Below are positions 1-14,119 of a stretch of DNA of 64,000 bases, one piece after another. Positions within the stretch are counted from its first letter, which is position 1. Each line of letters opens with the position of its first letter. This DNA is from Brachypodius melanocephalos (taxonomy: Eukaryota; Chordata; Aves; Passeriformes; Pycnonotidae), in assembly GCA_013398615.1 (NCBI GenBank), contig VZSR01001459.1, positions 5,767,051 through 5,831,050 of the forward strand, in the 5' to 3' direction. A model generated the notes under the pieces. It saw nothing but the letters and a program-made list of their open reading frames with translations. It made no database searches and was not told the DNA's origin. Both the position numbers and the translations under genes were made by a program.

Positions 1-1020
1 ATCAATTATCCACACACAGAGAAGACATTTCCTTTTATTTGTATGCAAATGTCCATATGTGGTGGAATGAAATTGGAAGGGAACATCTGGGCATCAAAAC
101 CTTACATAAATGATATACTTTTTTTAAAAAGTGCGCTAAAATGCTTGTGTCAATCTCAATAAATAAATTTACAGAAATCCAAAATACCACAACCAACTAA
201 TCAAACAACTTAAGAAGATAAGGGGAATAATCAGAATGACGTTAAGGATAAAAAAAATAAAACTCTTTCCTTTATCTCTTGAGGCACCTAGGCTAGCCCT
301 GATCTCTGAAGTACAACAGCTACCCAGCAAGATATCCAGGCTCTGAGATACAGAATAATTCATAATTAATTCGCTTTTTAAAAAGTAAGAGCCATCTGAC
401 TGTCCCACCAACGTAGATATCTTGGGAGAAACTGTCCTGTCCCTGGGCAGCACACGTCTGCTGCCCAAACCTTTGGGACAAGCACCAGCCTTCTCCTGCC
501 CAAGCGCTTTCCTAATGAGCACACTGATGCAGTCCTTTCTGTGTGCTCTGGGAGATGTTATTTCTGTTTTTTAATGACAGGTTCTGTTATCTCCAGTGTG
601 TATTAAAACTGGGCTTTCAGCTCCTCCATTAATACCAGATACCGAAGTCAGAGGTGAACTCTAAGTGACTCTGACACTTTGAGATTAGGGCATCTCTCTG
701 ACAGGCTTCTGACACAGCTCCTTTTCATGTCTCAGGACTGCAGCAAGAGGGGAAAAAACTGCCCAGAACTCAGGGTTTCCAGACTGCTCTCCAGCAGCAG
801 TTATTTATTACTGCTCTGCCCTACAATGTCACCCAGGTGCTGCAGAGGAAAGGAGGAGGACATTCCCTGCTATCCAGAGTTACAAAATATTTTGAGAAAA
901 AAAACTGGCAAAGGATAAGCAGATGAGCACAAGATGAAAGCAAAGCAATCCTAAGGCTGAAAGCATGACTTTTATGTTTTGTAAAGCTTTTTTTGTTTTG
1001 CAAAGATGACCAGGTCGTTT

Positions 1021-1052
1021 AAAAAAAAAAAAAAAAAGAAAAAGAAAAAAAA
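1021..1052 (+). repeat. A-rich simple repeat
   Basis: A pure purine run: 17 A, then A-runs separated by single G. No adjacent retroposon body or flanking duplication is recognisable, so this is treated as a simple repeat. Confidence 0.9.
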
Positions 1053-4000
1053 TTCAGATCAGAAGACAAGAACAAACTGAATAAATTTATCAGAGCCAAA
1101 GTAGCATTGAAGAAAATTCACTACTGCCATGAACTAAGGGCACTGCTTGCCTGCTGCACATGAACAAAAAAATCCAAACTCCAACCAGGCATGTCCAAAA
1201 CCACACAGGAACGGGGTGCCTTTATTCCCCTGTGCTCCTCTCTGGGAAGAAATCCTTCAGGAGCCAGATATCAGCTCCTAATGACTAGTTTTGTTACTCA
1301 CAGGTCCCACAATGAAACAGAGGGTGGCTGAGGTTACCACGCTGTGGTAATAATCAAATTTAAGGGGATTATAATCATTATAAGCTAATCAGGGTAGAAT
1401 TATATATTTTTAATTAGCAGCTGCTGTGTGGTTAAGGCACTAGAATCCCCAGCTGTTTGCTGCTAAGTGCAACCAACAGAATCTTACTTGAAGTGCAAAA
1501 TACATACTTCTACATGGAAAATATTTGAAGGAAATTAAAAATTGCCCTTAAAAATTCTATATACTGTAAAGCCTAATGATAGATCATCCTTTTTGCTTTC
1601 AGCATTGCAAAGAGGGTTTTTTTTTAAAGCCCACGTATCTAATCTTATGTTGAACATAGGCCAAATACAAAAATATACAATACATTGTGTATATTGTTAC
1701 TTCAAACCACATAGTAGTTACTCGTAAATCCTCCGGCATTTGGTATAAACACATAGTGTTTGTCTACTCATTTTAAGTCTAGAAAAGGACGTATTTATGG
1801 AGAGCCCTAAGAGGTATTCACTGCATGAATAATGGGGACTGAATAAAACTTGTCATTTGGATTTTCATGTAACAACAGACTTTAATCCAAGTAAAGAAAC
1901 AGATCTTCCCAGTTTCTGTAACCACCCCTGCACACACTGTTGCATTTTTAAAATTATTTTTCTGTCACATTTTGACTGAGAACATTTCTATGTTATCACA
2001 GAGAGACTTCAACAGGCACCAGTCCCCAGAGATCTTGCTTTGTTTAAAAACAAAGCAAACCCAACAGCCAGTTCAACTGAAAACAAAATGGTTTTGTTAA
2101 AGCTGCTCAGGTATAAAGAGGCTGATCAAAGTCTGCAGATGCTTGGCAGAAGTCTACAACAAAAACCCCAAACAGCAAAGCAACTGGTCTTGTCTTCAAA
2201 CATGCTCTTCAGGTTCCCCATGACAGAGCAGTCTCCTTCTCCACAGTCCAGCAGATTTGTGACATTTTGGCTGAACCCAAGGCAGCAGCAGAACTGCACC
2301 TGAGCACAGGCAGGCCCCTCCTTCCAGAATCAGGCTCCTCAGTAACTCTTTGAGGATATGCCTTAAGGGAAGGGCTAAGCAGCTCCTTTCACACTCCCCA
2401 GAGGGCAGGGCTCTGTCCAGGGGAGCAGCCAGCCAGGCTGCTTGGGTGATGGGAACCCTCCAAGCCAAGGCAGCCCAGCTTTGGATGCTGTTTCTGGGTC
2501 CTACACTGTCAGCGTTGCTTCATCTGCCACAGGCTTGCCCTGCCAAAATTACAGTGACACTTCCCCTCCTTCACAGTGAGCATTTGTGCCTGTTCCATCA
2601 CCTCTCTCATGGCAGACCAGGTACAAATTCTAGTGCTGGAGAAGATAAATTACCTTAGATTCATACTTTGATAAAACTGTTTCTTATGGAGCGGATGAAA
2701 TACAACCAAGACTGCACACCAGCTCTTCACAGAAACTGCCATTTCTAAGAGTTTTCAAACTCTAGGTAGTCCTGAGTAACATCCTCTGCCACGTCTGAGG
2801 GCTTTGACTAACGGGTCAGCAAACAAAGACTCAGAAAACCCAACAACCCTTACTTGACTTGAATACTCTCCTGTTGACTCAGACTAACACAGTCAGCCTT
2901 GGCAAAAAAGGGTCTCATTTTCTGAAAAGGAGGCATTTCTTGAAATGCCAAGAGCTCTTGGGTAAATCATCTGGTCTTGCAGATGGGTGCTGCTGCCAAG
3001 ACTGTCTCCTTCAAGACCCCCAAAACCCTGTGATGGTTACTGACAGCTTCAGACCAAGGTTATCAGTGATGGGAGCTGTACAGGACTTAAACACTTGTCT
3101 TTCCACTGTAAAACACAACACGCCCTCAGAGCAAGGGCAAGATATATTTCAGGGAGAAAGAGGCCTAAAAAGACCGCTGTTACACCCCAAATATTAGCAT
3201 CACAAATGTGGCACTTTCAAGTCACAAGGACAGAGTCACTGAAGACATGGCCTCTGACAAGAGGTGCACAAGGAAATCAAAGACCTTCACAGAACTGTGG
3301 CACTGAGCTGTGCCCAGGCAGGCAAATAATAGACTAAATTAATTGCCTGTAGCATGACACTGCTGGAAAATCCTGGAGGTTTTGACCGCTTTGCAGCATC
3401 GTCCTTTCAACTCCACCCCATTCTGGGGCTTTAATCTGCAGGGCTGCAATGGCACTATCAGCAGTGTTAGAGGCGAGACTAAAAATAAACGAGGGACAAG
3501 AAAAATGCAAAACTCCTCCTCCCCGCAAGGTCTGGAGGGAATTTCCTGACTCAGTCAGACTGCTGGATCACTTGTTTACTTGTTACTAAGTATGAATTTT
3601 CACAGCAGCGTGTGTGGTTTTCACTGAAGTTTATAAGTTAAAATCAACAGGGCAATAATGTTGTAAGGAAACTAAACATCACTGACCCTCTTGAGGAACA
3701 GGATCCCTGCCGCTTCCCTGCCCACGCTGCACGTGGTATTTCCCAGGAAAACACTGCATTTTTAGGTCAAATATGAAAGTACTGGGGGCAAAGAGAGTCC
3801 CTTGGATGTGCAGGTGAAGGACACCAGCTCCCACAGTGACCTGCATCCTACTCAATCCACTAGATCTGTTTGCCCTCAGATAAAGAAGCTGTCATGCAAC
3901 ATTCAGAAGAGCTTGAGGGTTTATCCCTCTGCAAAGCACCCCTCCAAAGGTCCTCTCGAGTGCCAACAGGCATTTGGGGAAGGAGAGGTCGGCTCTTCTC

Positions 4001-5737
4001 CCTGTGGCACCCACAGAGGACACAGCCACGGAGCAGCAGACACGAGTGATTTCAGAGCTACACAAGAAGCTGGCGCCGAGATTTGTTTATGCAGAGCTAA
4101 AAATTAAGTTTGACTTTAAAATAGCACAGCCACCAGTCACAGCTCAGAGGGTCACATTCTTCTTCCATCCCTGCCTCCTCCCTGTCTTTGCCCAGCAGCT
4201 CTCCCAGACTGGCCTGCAAGCATGGCAGGATTTCCCCACAAGGGTGGCAGGCAAAACTCTGTGGCTGGGGAGCTGCAGGAACATGCTTATGAAGGGATGC
4301 TCAGCACTTCCTACAGCACTGAACACTTCTTTTCCAAGATCAACACTGCAGCCAAAACCATTCCTGTCCGTAGCAGCCTGGCACACCAGATATTATGGTA
4401 TTTAACAAAAATTTTTGGAGGTGCCTGCAGGTTCACAGCGCTCAGAGGCTCACCTTCCCACTTCACTCTCCATGGAGCTCTCCTTCTTCACGTCCCCTGT
4501 CCCAGGAGCACACAGCAGAGGAAAATATAAGATTTCAAGCTTTGCAAACCTCCAGCCTAAACCAACATCCTGTAAAACTACGAGTTAAAGGCAGGAACAC
4601 TTCACTTCCAAACCACAAAGGCTGTAATGAGTGTGGTTTAATTGGCTGGTACAAGAGCTGCACAGCCAGAATCAGCAGCTGGCAATGAAATCAGCCCTTC
4701 TGCACGGCAGATTGCTAAACTTTTGCCCTTGTCTGCAACGTGGTGTGTCACAGATGTAATTCAGTACCCATAAAAAGAATTACAAAAGTATCTAAGAAAA
4801 ATAAAGTGTTAGCCCAGAACTTGCAATAGACTAAGTTTTTTCCCTAAAATTTTCTAGTTGTAGACTCTTACAGGGATGAATTTCTACTATCAGCATATAT
4901 ATAACATTCTCCATAAGAAACCTGTATATTTTAGATGTCACTTAAAATCTGGCCCTTTAGAGACACTAATTTTTAAGAGGCTCAGTACATATTTTAAAAT
5001 CTTATTATTAGAATTAGAAATTAGATCCTTTGAAAAATCAGTCCCAAGTGACACAAGCCTCTATCAAGTGATGATGGCACATTCCCTTGCTTCATTTAAT
5101 ACATCACTCAGCTATTCATTCACACATGTCCAACTTCTCCCTTAGAGGTTTACAGACACACAGCAAGTTAGTTTGCATCTAATTTCAGAATAGCCAGATT
5201 AGTAAGGAACAGGGTTTTACAGCAAAGGCTTCTTTTCATCTGGGGCAAAAAGCTTTCAATCTTATAAAGCCAATACAGTAAACTTTCAAGCCAAGGAATT
5301 TCACTGAGGTAGCTGGGGCTCATTGCTATCCTATCCCCTTGATGGAGTTAATGGAAGTTTTATAGTTTACACTTTACTTAAACCTTGTTCTCAAACAGAG
5401 AGATGCACTTTAGGCAGGGTAAAAAAATATATAAAAAGTAGTAACACAACCCAAACCCCACATCAACAAGACCTTGAAGTGATTTGTGCATACATATTTT
5501 AACTCAAAAAACAAGGCTAACCTAAATAAAAGGAGTACATATGAGAAGAGCAACACAGATTCATCCTGCAAGCAGCTGAGGAATTGCTGTTATCAGCCTC
5601 TCCCTGCTGTGAGATCCCTGGTGCTCACACCAGACAGCTTCTGTCTTGGCCAAGGCAAGGCAGAGGCCAGAAGCTGGCACTGCCTTTAGGAGTGCAGCAC
5701 TCAAGATGAAATGCAGAGCAGGATTTAAACTCCTCTG

Positions 5738-5779
5738 CTAGTTCAGCTGCAGACCACAGGCTAGTTCAGCTGCAGACCA
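5738..5779. repeat. 23-bp tandem duplication
   Basis: The unit beginning ctagttcagctgcagacca is present twice, at 5738 and 5761. The first copy is 23 bp and the second matches over its first 19 bp. No coding function is seen. The identity suggests a recent local duplication. Confidence 0.9.
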
Positions 5780-8379
5780 TGCCTTTCTGCTTTTACCTGC
5801 ACAACTTTTATTTTAAATTGGGTCTTGTCCCCAGGGCTCCATACTAAAAGAGTTGCTCATACAACGAATCAACAGTCAGAAGCTTTGGACGTGTCAGGAC
5901 AAATCCCACCAAATGTAAATTGCTGTAATGTACAGATTTATGCTGGCTTAAATGGCACTAGAAAGGGAAAGGCAGTAATTCAAACTGCTGCACAGGCTCC
6001 CAACAACGGTGATGATAAGCATTGCTTTTCTAGGGCTGAAAGAAGGTTCTGGGAAAGGGAGATAAATCACAACATGTCATCTTTGAAAGGGGAGCAATGC
6101 AGGAGCTAAGCCCCAGTGGCTTCACAAACACCCATCTCTTCCCAGTAAAACAGGCTTCGGTGTTATTCAGTACATAAGTTTTGCAACAGTTTTCATTCTA
6201 GTTAAAATTGCATGAGGGTTCATTAATTTCAATGCTGTGTGATTTGCCATGCCCATACCTAGGAATGCACCAAAGCCTGGCAGTGTTTGCCTGTTGGCAG
6301 AGGGATGAGTCCTGCTCACTCAGCCCTGCTCCAGAAGTGGGCTGCAGCAGCACCCTGCCTTTGGTGCCTCTAGATCTGACCTTGCTAACCTCCAGCAGAA
6401 CAGGACCATGTCCCCAGTCAGGCACCCTGGTGTCACTCGCCCTCTGAACGTCACCACCCTGTCAGGGACAGGTAACAAAGTGGGACAGGGCCCCTGCCAA
6501 ACACTGAGGCAGAGCCTGTCCCTCCGCTGGCTTGTGCAAGTTCACACAGAACGTGGGTCTGTATTCCCTAAAAATCAAACACGCCCCTCAAAGAGAGAAA
6601 CTCGCTGGTATGTCAATAACAACAAACACTGCTGATCAGGAAACTGAACCTGTGAGCTCAATTTGCATTTTAAAGGCACCTACTCCTTTATTTTGGTCCT
6701 TTCTTTTGACCGGAGATATTAAATCAAGCACATTGAGCTGATTTTTTTCCCAGGTAACGAAGGGCTTTATCAGCACACCTCTGGTGGAATATTAACTCCA
6801 GTGTTTATCTGGGAAGAGGCTGGATTTAATCTGGATTGCAATTGGAGAGCGGGAAAGAAAAAAGGTCAGAGCAAACATGGCACCACTATTAAAGAAATGG
6901 GTTAATTATTAACCACGGGTACGAAACCGTGGAAACACGGCAGCAGTCCAGCCTGGCTGCTGGACAAGCTGAAAGCAATCCAGACTGGTTGCAAGAGGAA
7001 AGGGATTAAAGCTCTCACGTTGTTACATAACTGAAGAAGCAGGTTCTGAAACAGATCTCTGTATCTGCAGGGTATTTGGGGTGCAATGGTTTTATTAGCC
7101 AGAGACACCACAGCCAGCAAGGCAGGCTTAATGCCCATTAAAAAAATATTTTATGCCTGGTGTCAGGGAGCTCTGCGGGGTTCAGAAATGGATCAGACAT
7201 CTCTTCACATAACAAGACCAGCCAAAGGCAGCATCTGATATTCCACAAAAGCCAACAAACACTATAAACAAGGTACATAAAGCCTCCAGCTTCCAGGCAT
7301 AAACTGCCCTCTGCCTACAGGAGACCAGGGCACTTCACCAGGAATGGGTTTTTCATCCCAGCGGGTGCCTGTTTCTAAAGCCATCTTCTAAAACAGATTA
7401 TATCAACCAGTTTTGGCATCTGGAAAGCAACTGAGAGGACAGCTCACCTGAGTCTGCTGTGGCACATCCTACACCAAACCAAACAGCATCTGGCAACACA
7501 GTAATTTCCAAAACCACTCACAAAAAAGAAAAACAAAACAGAACACGGAAAATTTGTAACTGTTACTTTTTAAACTACCACTATGGAGGAAAAACCAACA
7601 CTGTAGCAAAATGTTAAATGGCAACTAAAGGCATAGCTACAAAAAGAAAGTTAAAATACCACATCAGCCCAAACCTGCCAAAACTGAAGGAATCGTAACA
7701 GATAAAAGAAAGTATCAGAGGAAAAGTGGGTAAAAATAGAAATGCCAGGATATGACATGCCTGGGAGTTATAGAAAAAGCATCTGGATTGTCCTCAGATC
7801 CCCTCCTGACTGCTGTCTAACTCGGTAATCATCCCTCTTGAGCAACAGGGGTGTCTCAAGCAGAGCAATGGGGCAATGCTGACTTCTTTTTCATTTGCCA
7901 CCATCTGGGGCAAAGCACCTTCCCAGGCAGACTGGGAACACTTTGTGCCTTGGGCTGCCCGGACCTGGGTGCAGCCCAGAGCCTGCCCTTCAGCCAGGAG
8001 GACACGAGGGAACACACACACACGACCTTCAGCTTGTGGCCCTGGGGAAGGACCAGCCTCCATCCAAGGGAACTGCATCAGAGCTGCCAGAAAACAACTC
8101 TGCAAATTAATGCACTGGTGCAACTCACTCCAGGCAAAAGGAAGAGCACAGAAAGCCTCATCTCAGTCTGCCAAGGCAACAGAAATATAATTTCCACTTT
8201 ATTTCTGGAGTCTGCCATTTATTGAGCCCTGCTAAAGAGACCCACTTCTCTTCTTCACCCTCTCTCCTTTCACAAGCCCAAATGCAAGGCATGGCAATGC
8301 ATCCACATGGGATACAGACTACACAGAGTGCTGCACTGTGCAGGGCCACCTGAGCACAACGACAACTTGAAGTATTTCT

Positions 8380-8444
8380 TTAAAAAAATTTTTTTAAAAA
8401 TTAAAAAAAAAAAAAAAAAGGAGAGAAAAAGAGAGAGAGAAAAT
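8380..8444. repeat. A/T palindrome followed by an A- and GA-rich tract
   Basis: It starts with a perfect 18-bp palindrome (two T, seven A, seven T, two A; 8380-8397), then 17 A and a GA-rich tail. It is low-complexity DNA with no gene signal. Confidence 0.85.
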
Positions 8445-10715
8445 ACCTTTTCAACTCAGCAACTTTTATTTTTGCAGCAGTTACAGCCAACTGCCTGGCT
8501 CAGTATCTGGTACCTGCCACGTATCCTTTGCTACAGTGACAGCTACAGAGAAGTAGTTGAAAATGTTTAAGCAAAAGACGCTTTGTCACTTTGTGAAGCA
8601 TTAACACCGCTCAACGCTTTTAAAGGACATTACAACAACTTGGCTGTGGATCCAGACTCTCCAGCTTAAATTATGGATTTTATAATGCTCTGAACATCAC
8701 TTCTAAAAAGCACAGACTCTGGAGTGTCTCTCCTCTGCTCACTCCACGGTCCCCAAAGTCTGAACCAGGCAGATATTTGAGTTCTCACAGCTGAGCTGAG
8801 GCAGGAGAAAATCCCATCCCATAGAAAGCTGAGGAAAACAAACCTAAGCAGCTGCATGTGAAAATTACATGAAGTCCAAAGCCACTGAGTGTGAGCCTTA
8901 GGACAGAGAAACAGTCAGGCAAGTGCACAAATGCCTTCCACGTGTTCTGGGTGGAAAGAAACTGAATTTTTTAAAGTCTAACATGGAAACTGCTTTAAGC
9001 AATTTGTCATTTTCAATAGAGGTTCTGCAGTAAAAGAGAGATTTCGACAAGCTAACTTCCTACTGGAACGGCTGCATGCAATGTTTAAACTACCTCTCAG
9101 ACTCCTTAGAAAAGGAGTATTTCTAATTTTGCCACTCAGGGAGACTTTGAAATGTCACTGCTGTTTGATTTGACCAGCGCAGAGGAAATGCAGAGTTGAG
9201 AGAAGGGGAAAACAATGCATTTACCATTCTGTCATTTTTTTAAACTTGATTCCAAGGTAGCTATGTGAGCCAGCACTAGGAAATGCAAATATTGCATATT
9301 TACCTTCAAGAGGGAGAAGCTTCAGCCACATTTCCTATAAATGTTACAACTTAAAGCTCACCTGGGTATAACAAGGAATCAGTGTGCTATAATACCATCT
9401 GAAGGAGAACCGAGGCTGAGAGTACCTTTTAGCTAAACCCGAGCTAGAAACAAGGTTTTTATGGCAAAAAAAGTCCTCTGAACATGATCCACTACAATGG
9501 ATCACAATGCTGACATCTCTTTTACACCAGGGACTCAGAGGAGAAATAAGCACACAATAAATATTCACCACTGTTTCTGCCACCAGTTCAGACAGCTATC
9601 AGCATTCAGCAGTGCTGCTGCTGCTGTGTCCCAGTACTTGAGAGGTCTGTCCTTTGGAGGCCTTGATAAAGTTTTGTTTATCAGCTGGTGATGTTAATGG
9701 GAAGCCTTTCCTCAGGCAGAGCTCAGGGAGGAGAAGGCTCTGCTTGACAAAGCCCACAGGTTGCTGGAAGATGCTTGAGGTTTACAAAAATGGAGTAGCC
9801 AGAGCAGAACAGCATCAAAAGTCAGCTATTACTTGTAAAATCTACCTCCATCTGCAACTAATAGAGGAGAAAAGGAATACCAGTTTTAATTAAGTCTGTA
9901 AGACTGCTAAAAAAGTCCCTAACTTTTTGAAGAAAACTTTTGAACCTTCCTGTCGAGCACACACCCAGGGCCTGGAGGGCAGGAGGTGCTGCAGGCAGCA
10001 GAAATACTCTTTTGTCAGAAATCCACCAACGAATTACTGCATCCAGCACATCCTGAGCCAGGCTCCAGCCAGGCAGCTGATGGAACCTTCCCTGCCAACT
10101 CAACTGCACCGTGGAAAAATGCCTGTACTCCCTGCCAGGGGCCAGATCCCATCCGGGCAGCGACCGCTGCGGCAGCCGTGCACCGAGTGAGAGAAGAATA
10201 CAGCAAATAAAAGCTGACTGTGAGCAGCCAGTTTGGGAGCCAGGGCTCCCTTGTTTCCTCAGCATCCTCAAGGGGAGAGCAGGCAGAGCCATCACAGCAA
10301 GATGCAGTGCCAACTCAGCCACTTGGTCTCAGGGCTCAGGGCAGCTCAAAGCACCACAGTCCCCGGCAGGACGCAGATGACCAGGCTGGGTTACACATCA
10401 ACTGCACTAAATCAATTGGAAATAGGTTTTGGTTAATCTGCTGCAGCCTTTTAATGCTGGGATTGTGACAACTTGCCCGGCTTTTTAGGCAAACAGCAAT
10501 TTCCACACTGGTTTAGGCAAGCCTCAGTGCTGATTATAGCATCTTTTACAGACAAGATATGAAAAGCCCTCTGCAATGTGTTACGTTAGCACATGCTTAA
10601 ATTTAAGAACCCTCATTTTTACTGGGGCTTTTCTCATGTGTAACAACTTCAGCACATCCAAATTTGCCAGTCTGCAATATGACCACTATATCTTATCCCA
10701 GCTCAGAATTATGTA

Positions 10716-10729
10716 AAAAAAAAAAAAAA
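10716..10729 (+). repeat. Short poly(A) tract
   Basis: A run of about 14 A in otherwise unremarkable intronic sequence. No retroposon body precedes it. Confidence 0.75.
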
Positions 10730-13271
10730 CCCTCTTTGTATTTAGCTCCTGGAAAAACTGATACGTGGGTATTTCTAGCACCAACTAATACAACTGGAAA
10801 ATTGGCAACAGAAAACAAAAATAAATGGAAAAGTCGCCCTGGCTAATCCCTAAGCTATCCCTTTTGCAGATAAAAATTTCAGCCATGTTTTGCAAGCACA
10901 AATTAAAAAAAAAAATCAACAAAAAACTTATAGGGCATTGTATGGAAATACTGTTGTGGCAAAGCTCCACCTGAGCAGGACAACCTGATAATGCAACAAG
11001 GGAATTGCTCCAGCTGAAGCAATTCACCCTTTTCCCCTGTTTTAATGAGGATCTGGGAAGCAGCAGAACCCCACAGCACAGCAAGAGGGAGCCAAGATTT
11101 GTGGGTCCTTGTCACAAACATCCCAGCTGAGCCACACGCTTTGTGCTTGGCTTTCTCCCCTCCACTCATCACCTGAGCTCTTCACAGCCCTCATTTTTCT
11201 GCTGCAAACACCAAGGCAGGGGATAACTCTCTCAGGCCCATGTGCTGCCTGGCACAGGAGGGCCCCAAACTTATCACACTGGACAGACTGACATCATGCA
11301 TCCAGGTATTCACCACATTTCCCATCCTCATAAAGGAATGACCTTGTGTTAAAGTGTAACTGCCACCTGCCCCTGGAATGAGGGAGCTAAATGCCATTTT
11401 ATGGCCTTGAACACGCCAGAGACCTCTGTGCACGGCGAAACTGGGCACCTTTCCGAGATAAAGTTTATAGGTGTACTCTGGATTTCCCTCCTGCACGCTG
11501 GGAGTGACTCACAGGGGCCAGACAAAGGTCTAGATAGCAGCTGCTCCCAGGGTTTGTCAGGAAAAGGGAATCTGGATCTTCTTCAGCAGCTGCAGCACAT
11601 AACCTGAAAGCCATTGAGGTCTCATGAGCAGACCATCTTTCAAAATCAACACGTTCCTGCAGATGACTTACAGGACAAGTATCACCGAAACAGTTTCACC
11701 ACAGGAACACCACAATAGTGATTTTCAATGTTTTTACAGGATCAGAGGCTGCCCGTGCATCTCATGATGAGATAATGGGCATGGGAACTGTTCTCAGCCA
11801 TAACTGGTTTTATAGTCTTCCTTTTCAGCTTCCAAATAGCTGTGTGTGCCAACAGCAAATTTTAGCACTCATGGCAAAATCCACGGCACTGGCTGTTCAG
11901 CAACTTGAGCTGCTGAAATCATGGCATTAGTTTCCATTAAGAAGGAAAAATGAAGAGTGAAGAAAAGGACATTCTGGAACTTTCCACTGAAGCAGCATTT
12001 GACAATATGGATGCTAAAGTGGAAAAGTTAAATATATACATATTCATTTATACACACCAGTTACATATTCTCAGAGTCTCACCCAAGAATTCAAACTATT
12101 TTGATGGGTGACACAATCTTTTCACAAGCTCCTCCTCTTGGACTGGGTGCAGGTTGTGTGTGGATATAAAATTTTATAAAATACGTAGCCTCACCAAGCA
12201 GCCAACCCTTGGAGCAGCACAGCCCTGATCTCCTCAGTGCCCATCTGGATTTTGCCCGGAGCAGTTCCACACCTCCCACAGAAAGCCAGAGACAGACAGT
12301 GAGGGTTTAATTGCCTCGCTCCACCTGTAGCAAACAAAGCTTCCTGCAACATGAGGGATTTATAGCTTAGCCCAGATAAAAATAGCTCCACGTGAAATTG
12401 GGGGAACAATCTCAGCATGCCCATATCTCTTCATTAAAAAGGAAAAAATAAAAGGAAAGCTACGGTACATGTATAAAAGCATTTGGCAGCTCAGCTCTCC
12501 ACTTGGAAAGGGTTTGATTAATAAAAGCAGACGGTAGGTGACAGGGAGGACTCCACAGTGCACACAGACTACACCAAAGTTAACAAAACACTCGATACCA
12601 TTGCTAAGCAAGTTTGGTATTTGCACATCAAACAAATACACAGCGTTTGCTGGGGTACCAGCAGAAGACAATCTAACAACAACAAAGCAAGCCACCCCCT
12701 CTCAAAGGGTAAACAACTTCCTGATTTTATTCAGAAACAACAGATTCTGTGATCCTCAGGGTCCCTGCTGAGCAGCCAGCAGAACCTCTGGACTTGCTCA
12801 TGCAGTCAGGCTGCTGCTGCTCCTCTAAACCACCACCAGAGCACATTGAGAAGATGTTCTGTATTATTCACTTCATTGTTTAAGGAAAAATGCATACCAG
12901 GGAAAGGAGAAGGACACGATTCTTTCTTTTGCATCAGACTAATCCCTCTTTCGCCCTCGGGAAGGGGAGAGAACAAAGCCTGGGCTGGACCAGTGGCTGC
13001 AAAGCTCCATCAGGTGTCCTTGTCTTCAGTGCTTTCCCCCAGGCAGCAGCAGGGCAAGAGGAGACTCAGCTTGGAGACAGCAATTTCCCCAAATTCAGCC
13101 AAACTGCAGACTTCTCATCCCCCCAGCTGACCGGGATCAGCTCCCCCAGGGCTGTGCTCTGCCACACGTTCCCCACTGTCCCCGTGCCACACAGGGGAGC
13201 CACACACCGTCCTGGGGCAGCAGAGTTATTGCAGACACCACATCCTACCAGAATATTCAACAGCAAAGCTG

Positions 13272-13590
13272 CATCACAGAGTCACAGAATGGCTTGGGTT
13301 GGAAGGGGCCTCGAAGATCATTGAGTTCTGATACCCCTGCCACAGGCAGGGACACCTTCCACTGCTCCAGGTCTCATCCAGCCTGGCCTTGGACACTTCC
13401 AGGGATCCAGGGGCAGCCACAGCTTCTCTGGGCATCCTGTGCCAGGGCCTCCCCACCCTCATCCATTCAGCAAAGAACTTCTTTATATTCAACCTAACTC
13501 TGTTCTTTTCCAGCTTGAAGTCATTCCTCCTTATCTTATCTTTACACACCTGTGTAAAAAGTCCCCCTCCAGCTCTCCTGTAAGGCCCAG
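13272..13590 (-). mobile_element. CR1 LINE fragment, 3' end, 5'-truncated
   Basis: CR1 is the dominant LINE of birds. Read on the minus strand, the element ends near 13272 with degenerate ATTCTGTG-type octamers, preceded by the block seen on the plus strand as cttgggttggaagg. The consensus order follows to the right: the 'gacaccttccac' block, 'cagcctggccttggacac', 'cagcttctctgggca', then 'gtaaaaagtccc' near 13553-13565. Similarity fades after about 13590, which is the usual 5' truncation. It covers the 3' UTR and end region only, so no reverse transcriptase is encoded. Substitutions throughout mark it as old and inactive. Confidence 0.9.
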
Positions 13591-14119
13591 AACAAGAGAA
13601 CAGCTGTGGGACTGGGGACTGTCACCAGCTAGGAAGAGCCATGCTCCTGGCTGGTCCTGCAGAAAACACTCAGCCTGTTCAGACAGCCTCAGTATGAACA
13701 ACTCCACTGCTGAACAGGGAAATTCTTCCTCAACCCAAAGCTTTTGGTGTCTTTTATGTATCTCCTGCTACTCTCTCCACCTCTCCTCCAGCCATCCCTG
13801 GCTTTCCACAAGGCTCCAGTGAATTGCTCCCAGCCCAAGGAACCTCCACCTGTACCCCAGCCTCTTAAATTGCTAATTGGGAATTCTAGCTGTGCCTTTG
13901 GGAAAGGAGGAGGATGGGCACATTCCTTGCTATTTTCAAGAAAAGTCGTTTTGCAGTTATTCTGCAGCCCAGGTCCTCACCTGTCCAGTTCAGCCAGTTT
14001 GGGAAGTAACCTTCCTCTCTTATTCATCCAAAAAACTCTTGAGACATCTGTGTCTGTCATCAGTTCGGTCTAACACCCACTTAGTGCAGGATCTGTACCA
14101 CTGGAATAAGACAGGTTGA

